The position numbers were made by a program, and so were the translations under genes. Under the pieces are notes generated by a model. It searched no databases. It worked only from the letters and a program-made list of their open reading frames with translations, and was not told the origin of the DNA. This document shows positions 10,375 to 22,044 of a stretch of 64,000 bases of DNA, piece by piece. Numbering within the stretch: the first letter of the stretch is position 1; each line of letters starts with the position of its first letter. Source of the stretch: Paracentrotus lividus (lineage: Eukaryota; Echinodermata; Echinoidea; Camarodonta; Echinidae); contig CALNVZ010002974.1 in assembly GCA_940671915.1 (NCBI GenBank), positions 38,892,799 through 38,956,798 on the forward strand, read 5' to 3'.

Positions 10375-11791
10375 TTTTTCTCTCTCTCTTTTTTTCTTCA
10401 ATTGGCTAAAGGAGAATAGACTGGTTATAACAAAATATTTTATCTGTGCTCAAGGTAATAGGAGTGGACTATAATATATATACATTTATAGATGGATGAA
10501 AATATGTTTTATAAATATATATGAAGAGAAGCTCATTGAATTTTTTTTAAAAGACAAGTTTATTTATCTTAAATATTAACATGATGAAGTTATAATTGAC
10601 ATACACTGTAATTTCTTTGTAACAGCACTTCTTTAATTCAATATGTCACCCTCTTACAGCCAATGTCAAGCTGTGGTAGAAAAATGTTTAAATGAACTTG
10701 CACAACATATTTTCACATTCCATACATTATTTCTGACAACATTGATAGTCAAATTGTGACCCTGTGCAAACCACTACTGTGCAAGACAGCTCAGGGTTGT
10801 AAGTCTAATTGCATACAAGCAGATGTGGTAGCTGTTGTTCCTTTGAAATGTTGCAGGAAAGAAAATTATTTCATCATTTTATTGATAGAATATAATCTTA
10901 AAATGGCTTTGGGACCAGTCTTCTTGTCCACTTGTGTTTATTGAAGTAAATTGCATTCTTTCATATAATAATGCTTTGAAAGCAAACTAGATAGTAAGGA
11001 GATAAGAATACACTCTGCATGAATGAGATAACTTCATTTTCTCCTGTTAAACATTAAAGAGGTGCTTGGGATCAGGCCTCGTTAAAACAATGTAAAAGCT
11101 TCGGAGATTCTTCAAATTGCAACTGGAAAAATTACCTTGTTAAATGATAACTTGTTTCATATGTGCTCATTTTAACAGAAATGGACTGTAATATAATAAA
11201 CAAATTTATATATAACTGATCTCTCCCACTGCCCCCTCCCCCAACCCAGTTGATTGGTCATCACGGTGGCACACTAAATTGAAGGTTATTTGTGAAGGTC
11301 TTCATCATACAACTCAGTATTTTCAGAGAAAAATTTGGCATTATCAGATAAAATACACAAGCATGACTTAACAATGATTTTTATCATTACAAGTAAAATA
11401 AACATATTCTTCCATTAAAGCACACTCCTTGAGCCATCTCACATTAATGAGTTCTCCTAAAACATGTAGCAAACTTAATGTATAATTTTTGTTTCAAAAT
11501 ACATCAAAAAACATATAAATGCAATTACACAAATTACTTTGAAAACAAGGAGTATAGCAATAACATTTATCTTTAAAAAAAAATATTTATTAGAGATTTT
11601 TTAACGAGAATTCAAAGACAACACACAGCCAATGAGGAAAACAGGTGCATGTATTTCATCATAAAATAAATCAACAATTTACACACAGTACTTGTCCACA
11701 CTGGTGACTGTAATTTGGTGACATAAACAAAAACGAAGACAGGAACCGAGGTCAATATTTACAGGAAGAAAGCAACTCGACTGAGATGTTG
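10375..11791. other. POLR2K 3' flank and probable 3' UTR
   Basis: AT-rich sequence downstream (minus sense) of the POLR2K stop. No second gene was recognised. Candidate minus-strand AATAAA-like signals occur near 11586 and 10560, but the true polyadenylation site cannot be chosen from sequence alone. Confidence 0.4.
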
Positions 11792-13295
11792 TCATCTGGC
11801 ATCAAACACCACCACTGTAAAGTTAAAATGTGTTAAGGAGAACAACATTGGTTTTGATAACACAAATTTATCATTTTTCATTTGCATTTGTTCTACCTAT
11901 GATTCTGAATCGCTTTTCAGTTTTTATCCTTCTCATCTGGTGCTCATTGTTAAACAAGGTTCATCAAATCCATTAAAATAGAGTGGAATGCATCCTCTGA
12001 GCCCGAGTCCTGGAACACCTGAAGAAAAAAAAAAGAACACACTCTACAACAATGTAATTCAGTGATTTGGCAATAAGCTAATGTAATATAGCTTTAAGCT
12101 GCTATTTATCCTGAGGAATCAAAACCATGCTTTGTCACTTCATGAGTAAAAAGGATACTCCTCTTGGTGCGTTTCTTGTACATGATGCGATACCCGCATT
12201 CTCTGCATCGGATAGGATCCCTGGCACGAATCTCATTCTCTTGATGGCATTCTGCAGGGGGGGGAAAAAGAAATATATACCGGGTATATATATATATACT
12301 TTAAGTGCACCTTCTTGTCTGGGTCATTTATCAATTTTCTTTGACATGAAGTTCCATTCTTTTTCTTTTCTTCAGCATTTTGTTTTCTTTATAAAATGTT
12401 CAATTTAAAAAAAGAGGAGTTCTTTCTTTTATATCTCTAATCACAGACCTAACTGAGCACAAAAGGCCCTGCCTTTTATAGAGATTAAATGAATGTTACT
12501 GTTTTTTATTTTTTATTTTTAAAGACAGGAAGTGTATGATGCTTTAAAAGATTGAATTGTGAAAGAAACTGTCTAAAAAGTCATTTGGAAAGGTTTATAA
12601 TTCACCTACGAATTGTTGTGTGCTGTGATGTAAATGGAATAACCAAAATGATAAGAAACTAAATTGATCCTGCTGATAGTCACATGGACTATACACAGAA
12701 ATGCATATATCAGGCTACAATATATGTTCGGCCCCTCATATTTGTCATCATATTATGATTTTGAGGGCATTTGAAAAGCAATCCTTGTCATTTTATCTTT
12801 TTATTATAATAATCTTCCTATACAAATGTTTTGAAAGTTAACAATTAAGTTCTCCTTTCCAACTACATTAATTTCCCTTTAATAGCAGATAGAGAAAGCA
12901 AGGCTTTTTTGTTTTTTAAATTCAGCCTCAGTAAAAGTGAACTTTCTGAATCATTGTAAAATGGGGGTAGGGTGTCCAGACACTGAAATGAAGCCTTGTT
13001 TCCTGTTCTAGGATTAAGCCAGAAATATTTGTTGAATAGTGCTGGTTATCAATATTTGTTCTCTAATAATACTGTCTAATCTTTTATGTTTAAAAAAACT
13101 ACAAAGACATTGCTTGAAAACCATTTCAAATAGCTGGATAAAATTGTCTGTCCAGACCCTTGCAGACCCTTCCGGACCCCCAACAACCGGGTATACACAT
13201 AATAAATCATACTGACCTCCACATATGTAAATCATTGTTGCAGCTTTGTTAGCAGCACCAGGAGTGCTACCTCCATCTCCTTTCGGCGTATCCAT
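11792..13295 (-). CDS. POLR2K: DNA-directed RNA polymerases I/II/III subunit RPABC4
   Basis: Three coding exons join to a 64-residue protein: 13217-13295, 12159-12251 and 11792-11814. It matches the small zinc-ribbon subunit shared by all three nuclear RNA polymerases (Rpb12 in yeast), which helps join Rpb3 and bridges the core. The zinc ribbon is visible as CGEC at residues 25-28 and CREC at 42-45, followed by the conserved basic [12 protein letters not shown] and the terminal VVFDAR. Splice sites are canonical: donors GTCAGT and GTATCC, acceptors CTGCAG and TTACAG. The start is the MDT methionine, as in vertebrates. A Gly/Ala/Thr-rich insertion in the N-terminus makes it slightly longer than the human 58 residues. 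The start-codon exon opens at 13314 after a TTTTAG acceptor, so a non-coding upstream exon is expected. Confidence 0.95.
12585..12790 (+). repeat. Dispersed repeat shared with 33045-33260
   Basis: About 200 bp that aligns by eye with 33045-33260, including AAAATGATAAGAAA, a GTCACATGG block, ACACAGAAATGCAT and CATATTATGA. Both copies lie in non-coding DNA, here in the first coding-region intron of POLR2K. No inverted ends were seen. Confidence 0.65.
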
Positions 13296-14111
13296 CTTAT
13301 TCACTGCTTCTGGTCTAAAAAGCAAGACAAGCAAAACCAAAACATTCATATTTTTTATATGATACAGTTTATGATTTTACAAAATGAACAAGAGCATTAA
13401 TTTTGTGACCACAAATTGCTTTAAATTCAATCATTTTTATTCCGTATATTTGGAACAAATGCCAAAAATTGCTGATCTGAAAATGAATAGACCCTAGTTA
13501 ATCTTTTATGGTAATAAACTATATATCATGTCTGTTACAAAAAAAAGAAAAGAAAGTTTTGACTAAATAAAAATGGAATAAAATTTCTGAAATGACGTAG
13601 ATTTATAACAATTTTTTTAAACGTACAACAGCACACCTACGTAGATCTAGTCAAGTACTACGTAGATCAATTACGTAGATCAATTGTCAATGCATAAATT
13701 GTGACTATTTGCATTGAGCTCAATGCAATACAGAACAACAGATTTTTTGTAAATATTACCATTTTCAAGCTTTTCTCTTCAAAGAGGAAAACTTTTGCAC
13801 TAATAGATTTGGAACTAATAAACCCAACTACCATAAAAAGTAAAAATGCTGAATTATCTTACATTGTTACACTCTGAAAAAGAAAAGAGAAACTTGGAGA
13901 TCAAAAGTTCTACTCAAATTTGAACGTATAATTTATCCAGTCTAACGGTAGAGTCTACCAGTTTTGCCCATTTTTCACTAAACCGACCAGCCCCCGTCAC
14001 GAAGCGACGGGAACTGACGAACCAGTAGACATATTTGGTGAAGTTTTGAAAATATCTTTACATGACCACATATTTCGTGGTAAAAAATACCTTATTTGAA
14101 TTCATACTCAC

Positions 14112-14354
14112 ATTGAATCAAGTTTTTGAAGTTTTTCCTCGAATTGGTGACATCTGCGAATGTTTCACATGAATATATCAACTAACTAAAGAAGAAAAAA
14201 TAGCAGAAAATTGAGTCCATCAACGTTTATTTCTCCGTGCGTGCGTTGTCTTCGCCACAGAGTTAAATACGTCTCACAGAAATGACGTCATAGAAAATGG
14301 CAGCGATGGCACCAACACTATGAGAAGAGACAAGGCCAACAGAAAATTCATTTT
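14112..14354. promoter_or_regulatory. Candidate POLR2K/FBXO43 bidirectional promoter with CRE
   Basis: The perfect CRE palindrome TGACGTCA lies at about 14284-14291, followed by AAAATGGCAGCGATGGC, which resembles YY1-type initiator motifs. On the minus side a good donor (AAT, then GTGAGT) ends a candidate non-coding POLR2K exon at 14112. On the plus side a good donor (TTTTG, then GTAAGT) ends a candidate non-coding exon near 14355 that could lead to FBXO43. This layout fits a shared promoter. Transcript evidence is missing. Another minus-strand donor (GTAAGT) at about 14690-14699 is an alternative first exon. Confidence 0.45.
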
Positions 14355-14359
14355 GGTAA

Positions 14360-15740
14360 GTCAGAAGCTCTTATATACTTCAGTTTTTCAACGGCCGTAT
14401 GGTGAAATATCAACATGCCGTTGAATTACATATGAACATTAGATTCATCATATTAAGCAGTTATAACACCTGATCGCTCATCATCGCTGATTATTTCCTG
14501 TAAATGGAGGTGGTGGAAGTACAGCCCCATCGCCTTCGGCAACGGGGTGTGTACTGTGTAATAGATCCACGCGTGGATGTGAGCCGTTATGACTTACCGA
14601 GATAGCATAGACGGGACTACGTACGAAACATCAACACAGTCGTACTCAAAGATTGAGCAAGAATGAACGATATGAATAAACATGGAAAATTCACTTACCG
14701 AATTGTTCCAATCTTCTTCTCCTTATTTCCTTTCCTTGAGCACTGCTCCCTTATGTCTCACAAGTAGTAAATTTTAGTATTCAACCGCTATATCGTACAT
14801 CTTTGCCACCGATTCCACTGACAAGAGAAGCAAGTAATTCAATGGCGGGATAAATTGTGCTGCCCTCTTTTGTCGAAGGTTTGCATTCGACGATGTCTCC
14901 GTCACGAGTCGAAAGAATTGACATGGCAACAGTAGTTACCTTGTTTGTTTATATCGTTGTTAGGATGATTAGCTTTGATTCACTCGCGAATAGAATGAAA
15001 AAAATAAATAACTAAATAAAAAATAGTAGGGCCAGTATATAAAATAATAATATAATATTAACAAAATTTTGTTTATTGTTTTTAAAAGCTATATGAGGGT
15101 AGAGAGCTGGTGATTTCTAATTTTTTAAAGTGAAGGGGCTGGTCCAATGTGGGGGGGGGGGGGTGGGGCTGAACAAGCTAAAATCGTGAATGTATATTAA
15201 CTTTTGTGTTTGTACATGTTTGCTGAGAAAAGTTGGCGAACCCCCTCCCCGCCCCCTCATTATAAATACTATAATGATTCTTTTTCTTTTGCTTTTAGTT
15301 TTTCATTTTCATGTTTTCATGCGGATTTTTGTTTCAATAAATTTGATTAGATTTGATTTGATTTTATTTGTTGTGTTTTATTTGTTTTTGTTTTTTTGTT
15401 TTATTATTTATTTATCTTTTTTTTTTTTAATTTTTTAATTTTTTTAATTTTTAATTTTTTAATTTTATTTATTATTATTATTTTTATTTTATTTTTTTTT
15501 GGGGGGATAAGTCCAAATTCTATCCAAGATTTACTAGGGCAATTGTAGGCCTAAATTTCTGCCCCCATTTTCCCTCCCCAATGAATGGCTTAGATGTATG
15601 TACTTGTTAAAAAGAAAATAAATAATAAAACAGAGACAAAGACAGTTAATGTATTTCAATTCAAGTTTAATTTTATTTACAAACACATGAAGAAATACAG
15701 ATTAAAGAATTTAAAAGCAAAGACAAAGTAAACAAGACTA
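14360..15740. other. Non-coding region with low-complexity T-rich and G-rich runs
   Basis: Contains a G run near 15151-15168, a long T/A-rich low-complexity block at 15280-15500 and two GC-rich hairpin-like spots (near 14522-14550 and, just before, 13990-14010). No coding exon was recognised. Confidence 0.4.
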
Positions 15741-15744
15741 AGCT

Positions 15745-16165
15745 CCTCCGGGCCCCTAAAAAAAGTCTAAGCAAAAAAAAAAAAAAAAAAAAAAAAGGCT
15801 AAGTTGCCGGCCCCATGACAAAAATATCTCGTCCCGCCCCCCCCCTCCCACCCCTAAAGAAAAAAAAAGGAAAAAAAAAAAAAAAAAAGACCATGCAAGC
15901 TCCTCCGGGCCCCATGACAAAAATATCTCGTCCAGCCCCCCCCCCCCCCCCTCTCCACCCCTAAGAAAAAAAAAAAAGGAAAAAAAAAAAAAAAAAAGAC
16001 CATGCAAGCTCCTCCGGGCCCATGACAAAAATATCTCGTCCAGCCCCCCCCCCCCCCTCTCCACCCCTAAAGAAAAAAAAAAAGGAAAAAAAAAAAAAAA
16101 AAAAAGGCTAAGCTCCTTCCGGCCCCATGACAAAAATATCTCGTCAGCCCCCCCCAAAAAAAAAG
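15745..16165. repeat. Poly-A/poly-C minisatellite, about four units
   Basis: Roughly 120-bp units repeat about four times. Each has CCCCATGACAAAAATATCTC, a C run of 7-18, CTCCACCCCTAA, then a long A run broken by GG and a GCAAGCTCCTCCGG segment. The minus strand reads open through the array as DEIFLSW units with Phe runs, which is a by-product of the repeat. It is followed by a 33-bp T run at about 16291-16323. Confidence 0.9.
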
Positions 16166-16287
16166 TCTTAAGGAAAAAAAAGGGGGGATTGACAGCAGGC
16201 CCGATTTAGGCACTCAATCCTACCCCTATGGCCGATACACGATGACCTTTATGATGTGCCGAGGGGCGGGAAAAAAAAAACATCTCT

Positions 16288-16323
<36 letters not shown>

Positions 16324-16327
<4 letters not shown>

Positions 16328-18212
16328 GTTGGAAGGTAGGTTAACATTTGCTTATTTTACGCGATGTTTACATAACACACCTCTCGCATAATCGTGATCG
16401 CGATCGCAGGCACTCTATCTAGCTCTATATTTCCATTTCATTTTTTTCTCAAAGCGACCATACGAAATCGAGTGGCAGAAAAATTGGGAAGACTGCTGAA
16501 AATCGGTGAGTTTTTGCTCTCATTTCACCTTTTAGTTCAGTTAAGCATTGTCAGAGATTAGTTTTATTTAAAAATAAATATATAAGTGCACATTGACTCC
16601 CAAATTTAAACGTTGTAACGGGATTAAAAGTGTAATTTAGGTTAGAAATTATTTTTGTAACCACGCCAGAGTCACGTAGAGTCGGAGGCACGAGTTTGAT
16701 ATATCAAACGAGTGTAGTGCATGAGTGCTTTACTCTAGTTAATTTTTCACAAGTTTTGTTCCACACAAGTTTAAAATTATCTTAAGTTTTAAGTAAGATG
16801 TTCAAGATTATTTTCAGGCATGATTTGAGACTGTTAGGTCATTTTTTATTTGTATGTGTGAGTACCTACCACAGGCACAGCCCTGCATGCAGCAAAAGGC
16901 CACACACTGACATTGACAGAGATGAAAGGGTACACACACACAAATTTGCATACGTGGGACAACACATTACTCCACACTTGAAGTCTGCATCATGTATGAC
17001 TTAGGATCTAGATACAAACGGATTTCACAAGTAAACCAGTTTAAAGATGAACTGTACACTTTCATTTTTTCATAAACAAATAACTCAAAAAATAAAGAAA
17101 TATCGTGGATTTACCTGTATAAATTGGTGTGGAATAAATTGGACGGTCAACTAGATATTGTTAGACAGCTAATTTCATAGTGCTGGGCCTATCCTACAAT
17201 CTAAAGATTTTTTTTTAAATTCCAGTTTAATTTGGTAAGCAATTCCAGTTTAATTTGGTTTAAAAAAAATTGTAACTTATAAAATAAAAAGTAAATATTA
17301 TTTTTGGTTCTTCAAATGATTATTAAGTGTATTTGACATTTCTTTTTACCTGTTAAATAATGCAACAAAATATATTCACTAAAACTAGATATATATCGTG
17401 ATATTGATTCACGGAAACAATATATTTGACTAAAATTAGGATACTATCTTCAACCTGCTTGCGCGCGACTCGTACTCGATATCGATATCAAGTTGCGCCA
17501 AATTTGAAGACAACAAGAAGGCGGACAGAAGCTGTAACACTTCCAAGAAAGCATCATTTTCCGGTTTGAATAGAACATTTTAGCATGCAATCGAATGCCT
17601 TCGGTAAATTGAAATTACAAACTAAACATATATTGAAGTTTCAGTTTAAGTAAATATATCTTTTCTTTGTAAAATCCTTACAAAGTTCAAGTATCATCGG
17701 ATCGCGGATCTCAGATTGGCTACCCACCAGGCACCACTGGCACTGGCTTGACGTGACTGGGTTGAGTGACCGTGACGACGCCGCCTACATCATCTGAGCT
17801 GAGTGCAGCTGGTGTGCGGCCAGGGCTGAAGCCTGACGTTTTAAATCTTTAATAACATTTATTTATACGACAATCAAGCATGAATCTGACTGATTTGAAC
17901 TTGAACTAAACTAATGATTTATGCTTATGCCCTGGGCCTGGCAGTTCATTGGATTCCTGAATGATGTTTTACTGACTCGAGAGTGAGACTGAGAGAGAGT
18001 GAGCTGAGACAAGTGCCAGCATTTGAATTTTTGTCAGTTGAAGTTCTTGTTGAGTTGGTGAAGGTGGATGTAGAAATGGAATGGTGATTCTAGTCTTGTC
18101 TTGGAATTGATGAGGATGTCAGTTTTGTACCTGTCCATCGGATAAACTTGGCTGAGAGTCTGGCTGACTCAGTGACTGGGATTAGGCCCTACAAATACAA
18201 TAATTTTGGATA
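16324..18212 (+). other. FBXO43 upstream region and probable 5' UTR
   Basis: No coding exon. A possible non-coding plus-strand exon ends at an ATCG/GTGAGT donor near 16505. An inverted CCAAT box (GATTGGCT) lies near 17713, and the stretch 17740-17830 is GC-richer than its surroundings, so a promoter close to the first coding exon is possible. An in-frame TAA lies 12 bases before the FBXO43 start codon. Confidence 0.4.
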
Positions 18213-21200
18213 ATGCTGCATTCAAGATTTTCTCAGCTGAAGCTTCAACAAAATCGATCTCAATTCAGAAGTGGATCAGATATTGCAGGAGACAAGATGG
18301 AACTTGCCGAAGATGAGACTAATCATCCAAAGCAGTCGGAAAATGGCAACTTTCTTGTTCCAGATTCTGCCACCTTGAAAAGCATGAAGAAGAAACTAGA
18401 AAGGATGAAGCATTTTAGGTCAACTCCAAATCCAAGACCAACCTCTACAAAGTGCTTTGATCAGAATGAAACATGCCTTGAGTTCAAAGATGGAGCAAGG
18501 AAACTGTCTACACCTAGTAGAACTACATCATTTGGAAATGGAGATGTTTCTCCTCTTGCAATTTCAATGAGTCTTTACTGCTCAAGAGAAAAACCACCAA
18601 TATCTGATGAGCTGGCTAACCTGTGTTCTGATTCACCCATGTATGCCTTCAAGTCCGACTCTGACAACTCTTCTTGTCTCTTCGCGGATGAATCATTCTT
18701 GTCATCAGCTGATTTTACAGACGATGTTTTTGGTGATGGGAATTTTACCCTGTCCAATTCCAGAGGTACAAGAGGATCATTTACTGAAGGGCATTCAAAC
18801 TGGAGCGAACATAAACGTCACATATCTGCCAAGTTTGAGAATAATGTGGGTGACAATCAAACTGTTGTATCCAAAGGAGCAGCAATTATTGGTAGTCCAA
18901 GCAAGATAAGGCACAAAAATCAGCGGGTTGTCCGACGCATCAAGAGCACATCATCCTTTCGCTTTAGCCCTCTAAAGTCATCTCCAGGAAAGGCTAAAAA
19001 ACTATGGTCAGGAACAAGATGGTATAAAGCCCCAACAGACACTCGGCTCTATGAAGTGAGGAGGAGAGAACTCAAAGAGTTCAACCAAACTGCAGCAGAC
19101 ACTATTACCTTGCCAAAAAGGGTCTTGCAATTTGGAGAATGTGAGAATAAGAAGGATCAACGAGAATCACTAGTTGAAAAAGCCAAGACTGAAATTCGTG
19201 TTGAGCTAGCCAGTTGTAGGACAGAAACTCCAGAATCGGGCTATAGTTCACTCAACTCCACTCGCCAAACTCCAGATTTGCCACAAGTTGAAACCCCAGT
19301 AACTAGGTTTGCTTCCCGATCACCATTCCCAAGAGCTGAACGTCAAGCAACTTCATCCAACTTTGCTTCCTACAACAAGATCAATACCTCTGCTACACCT
19401 TGGCTTGAGACGTTCGATATTATATCAAGACTTTTCCGTATGGCACCTCTTGTTGTGGAACATATCTTCACTTATTTGGAACCAAGAGACCTTGTGTTGT
19501 AAGTTGCTTTTATTCATTTCAATTGAGATAATAATATTTAATTAACTTGTTCTCTGTATTATTAAAATCCTTTCTATTCATATTTATTTTTCAAAGAAAT
19601 GAACTGTTAAAATAAGTTTCACGGAGATCATCCTCAAAATTATTGAGAAATAATCATCTTAGATAGTTTGTTGTTGCCAAATCTATATGGACTCAAATAA
19701 CAATTCAATTCTCATTTCATCATCTTCATTGATACTGTCTAAGACATGACTGAACACATATGTATTTTATTAGAATACAGAAGATGTGTTCAGTCATATT
19801 GTTCAATACATCTACTAATCTCCTATGCATTGAACTGTAGAACCAAAGTTTACACAAAGTTGTTTTACAAAGATTAAAGTTAAGAAGGCTAAACAGAGCA
19901 AGTAGCAAGTGCAGAGTCACAAACTAACCTGCAACAGAGCTGTGAATGCTGGCCATTGTTTAAGGCACCATGGATTTAGGTACTTTTGAATTTAATCTGT
20001 TAATGCATTTATTCACTATCTCCTTCAATCAATCAATTCCCATTGATTTGGTTATCCTGGCCTAAGCTGGCAACAATGAGGATTTCCACAAGATTATGAG
20101 CACATAATCAGCACTCTACAAGAACATCTTTTTTTTAACTGATCATTTTCTTGTACTTTGTCACATGACTTCTAGAGTTACAAAAATACAAAAGGGCCCT
20201 CTTGCATAGAAAGTTTGCATTCTAGGCAACTAAAAAAAAAAATCAAAACGCAACTCGATTTTCAATCAATCAGGATTGTATATTTGAGTTGATTATTTTA
20301 TTTTTTGAGTTGCTTAGAATCCAAACTTTTTTTTACAATAGGGCCCAGGTTGTCCATGTTTAAATCTGAATTAGATCAATAAAAAAATTAAAAACAATTT
20401 CCCTTAACGACATGTACATGTACTAATCAAATCATCATTTCCTTTTCTATTCATCAATACAGATTTTCTTCAGTAAGTCCTCAGTGGCGATTGATATGCT
20501 CTTCCCATTCTCCTACTGCAAGGATCAGGGATCAGTACCTCAGGGTTCAAGAAAAGGCATACCAAATTAGAAAGGTGAGCTCATCTTCTCATATGGTATT
20601 TTGTTATGTTTTTTTCACAATACAACAAAATTAGAATCAATGAAAAATTAATTGAATATAATTATGTACATTTTAGTCCACTGATGACCTTAAGCAACCG
20701 GGTATATGGAAACAGTTTGGATGTAAAGGATTAATTGTTGACTATATTGGCTAACTAAAATGTATTATACGTAGAAAAAAGATATTTTGTGCTGAAACAA
20801 TATTCTACCAAAATAGACCAAATTTTCTAAATAATCGTAAGTCTTTCTGAAAAATTTTCAGTGTTGGTTCATCAATAAATGATTATGAAATTTTAATGAT
20901 TATTATTGTCAAAGTTTCCAATATCTAACACTATCAAAGGAAGGTCTGACTCACACATTTTCTGCAGTGTTCTTACTGAAAAAAGTATTTAGAATGTAAT
21001 ACACACCTACAATGTGTGTGGCGTAACATTGTATTTCATTATGTCAATGTATGTTTATCCTTTTTTTTAACAGGAGAATCTTCATGTAACATCAAGGTCG
21101 TCTGTACGTCATGTAACAGGTCCAGGTACCCCCCTGTCTTCAGTGCAATACCTAGGTACACCAACAGCTGCAAGCACACCGACTAAGAAAACTACTGTCT

Positions 21201-22044
21201 TTGACAAATTCTGTCAGGTAAGTCAAAGCGACACACTTAAAAAAAAAGAAGAAGATCCTTAGAGATTAATCTGACTTCTTAACCCTTTGAGGACTGAGCC
21301 AGAATATATGGCGGTCCATGGAAAACGTGTGTTATAACCAAGTCAGCTCGTCTTCAATAGGTTAACAATACATGTTTTTAAACTTTGTTGAAATTAAATA
21401 AGCCCATCTGTTTGCATGTCTTGTTTTGAAAAGTATTATCAGTATAATGTTGCTAAGAGGTTGTCATTTACTACTGAAGGAATCATAATATTTATGAAAC
21501 TATCATTCAAAAGTGCTGTAGTGAAATATTGTTATAAATTCTGAGCATAAAGACACATACACATGGGCACTTTTGGAATCGGCCATGGGAGAATCACCTG
21601 GTTAAAGTGAATTCTCATAATAAGAGGAGTTGACTGTATAAAAATAAAGTTCAAAGTTCAACTTTTTTTAGTTTATCCATCAATTTTTGGAGTGTCGTCT
21701 AAATACACATGTATTACAAAAAACATATCTACATATAATTATATTAACTGTCTTTAATTTGTAATGTGTCTTGTTGATAGCTTGGTAAACAACTAAAGGA
21801 AGGTGAAAAGCTTGAGCAATGCAAGTGTGGATCACCAGCCCGAATTGAAACTAAGACCAGGAAGGCTTCGTGCTCCAGTGTGCATTGCCAATTTGAGTTC
21901 TGCGTTAAATGCAAGATGAATTACCATGGTAACAGCCCGTGTGTTTCATCGTCAGCATCCAGGCGGACCAGAGGACCAAGCGTTGGGTCTAAGAAGAGTA
22001 AGAAGAATTTACGACGGCACTCGCGCCTTTCTGTAAATGATTGA
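18213..22044 (+). CDS. FBXO43: Emi-type F-box protein, APC/C inhibitor
   Basis: Four coding exons (18213-19498, 20463-20574, 21074-21217, 21781-22044) give about 601 residues. Emi1/Emi2 proteins bind and inhibit the anaphase-promoting complex, Emi1 in interphase and Emi2 in meiotic arrest. An F-box-like segment spans the first splice (about 415-466), with HIFTYLEPRDL then PQWRLICSSH. The zinc-binding region occupies about 528-568, with Cys 528, 530, 545, 550, 555, 558, His 563 and Cys 568. A basic KKSKKNLRR tail follows. ESGYSS at 341-346 resembles the beta-TrCP degron DSGxxS with Glu for Asp. The N-terminus has many SP/TP sites. The first zinc pair reads CKC, one residue tighter than the usual CxxC, and the tail continues seven residues past LRR. 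It may be the single ancestor of FBXO5 and FBXO43; adjacency to POLR2K favours the name FBXO43. Confidence 0.9.
19744..19800. repeat. Short inverted repeat in FBXO43 intron 1
   Basis: TGACTGAACACAT at the left pairs with ATGTGTTCAGTCA about 30 bases later. It is a compact hairpin of a type common in this window. Confidence 0.75.
20194..20347. mobile_element. Palindromic MITE in FBXO43 intron 1
   Basis: The left end GGGCCCTCTTGCATAGAAAG and the right end, reverse-complemented TGGGCCCTATTGTAAAAAAA, lead into matching TTTGCATTCTAGGCAACT and TTTGGATTCTAAGCAACT blocks. The arms are about 40 bp, and the middle is AT-rich. No coding content. It lies about 115 bp before exon 2. Confidence 0.8.
21279..21365 (+). 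repeat. TTAACCC-ended short element, copy 2
   Basis: It begins TTAACCCTTTGAGGACTGAG, contains AGTCAGCTCGTCT and ends GGTTAA. It matches 7045-7133 over its whole length with substitutions. Located in FBXO43 intron 3, about 60 bp after the exon 3 donor. Confidence 0.65.

Noticed and set aside
15756..16157. A 133-codon minus-strand frame with repeated DEIFLSW
   Set aside because: It is the translation of a poly-A/poly-C minisatellite whose unit length happens to keep the frame open.
18575..18757. A minus-strand frame opposite FBXO43 exon 1
   Set aside because: It is a shadow of the coding strand of a well-supported exon.
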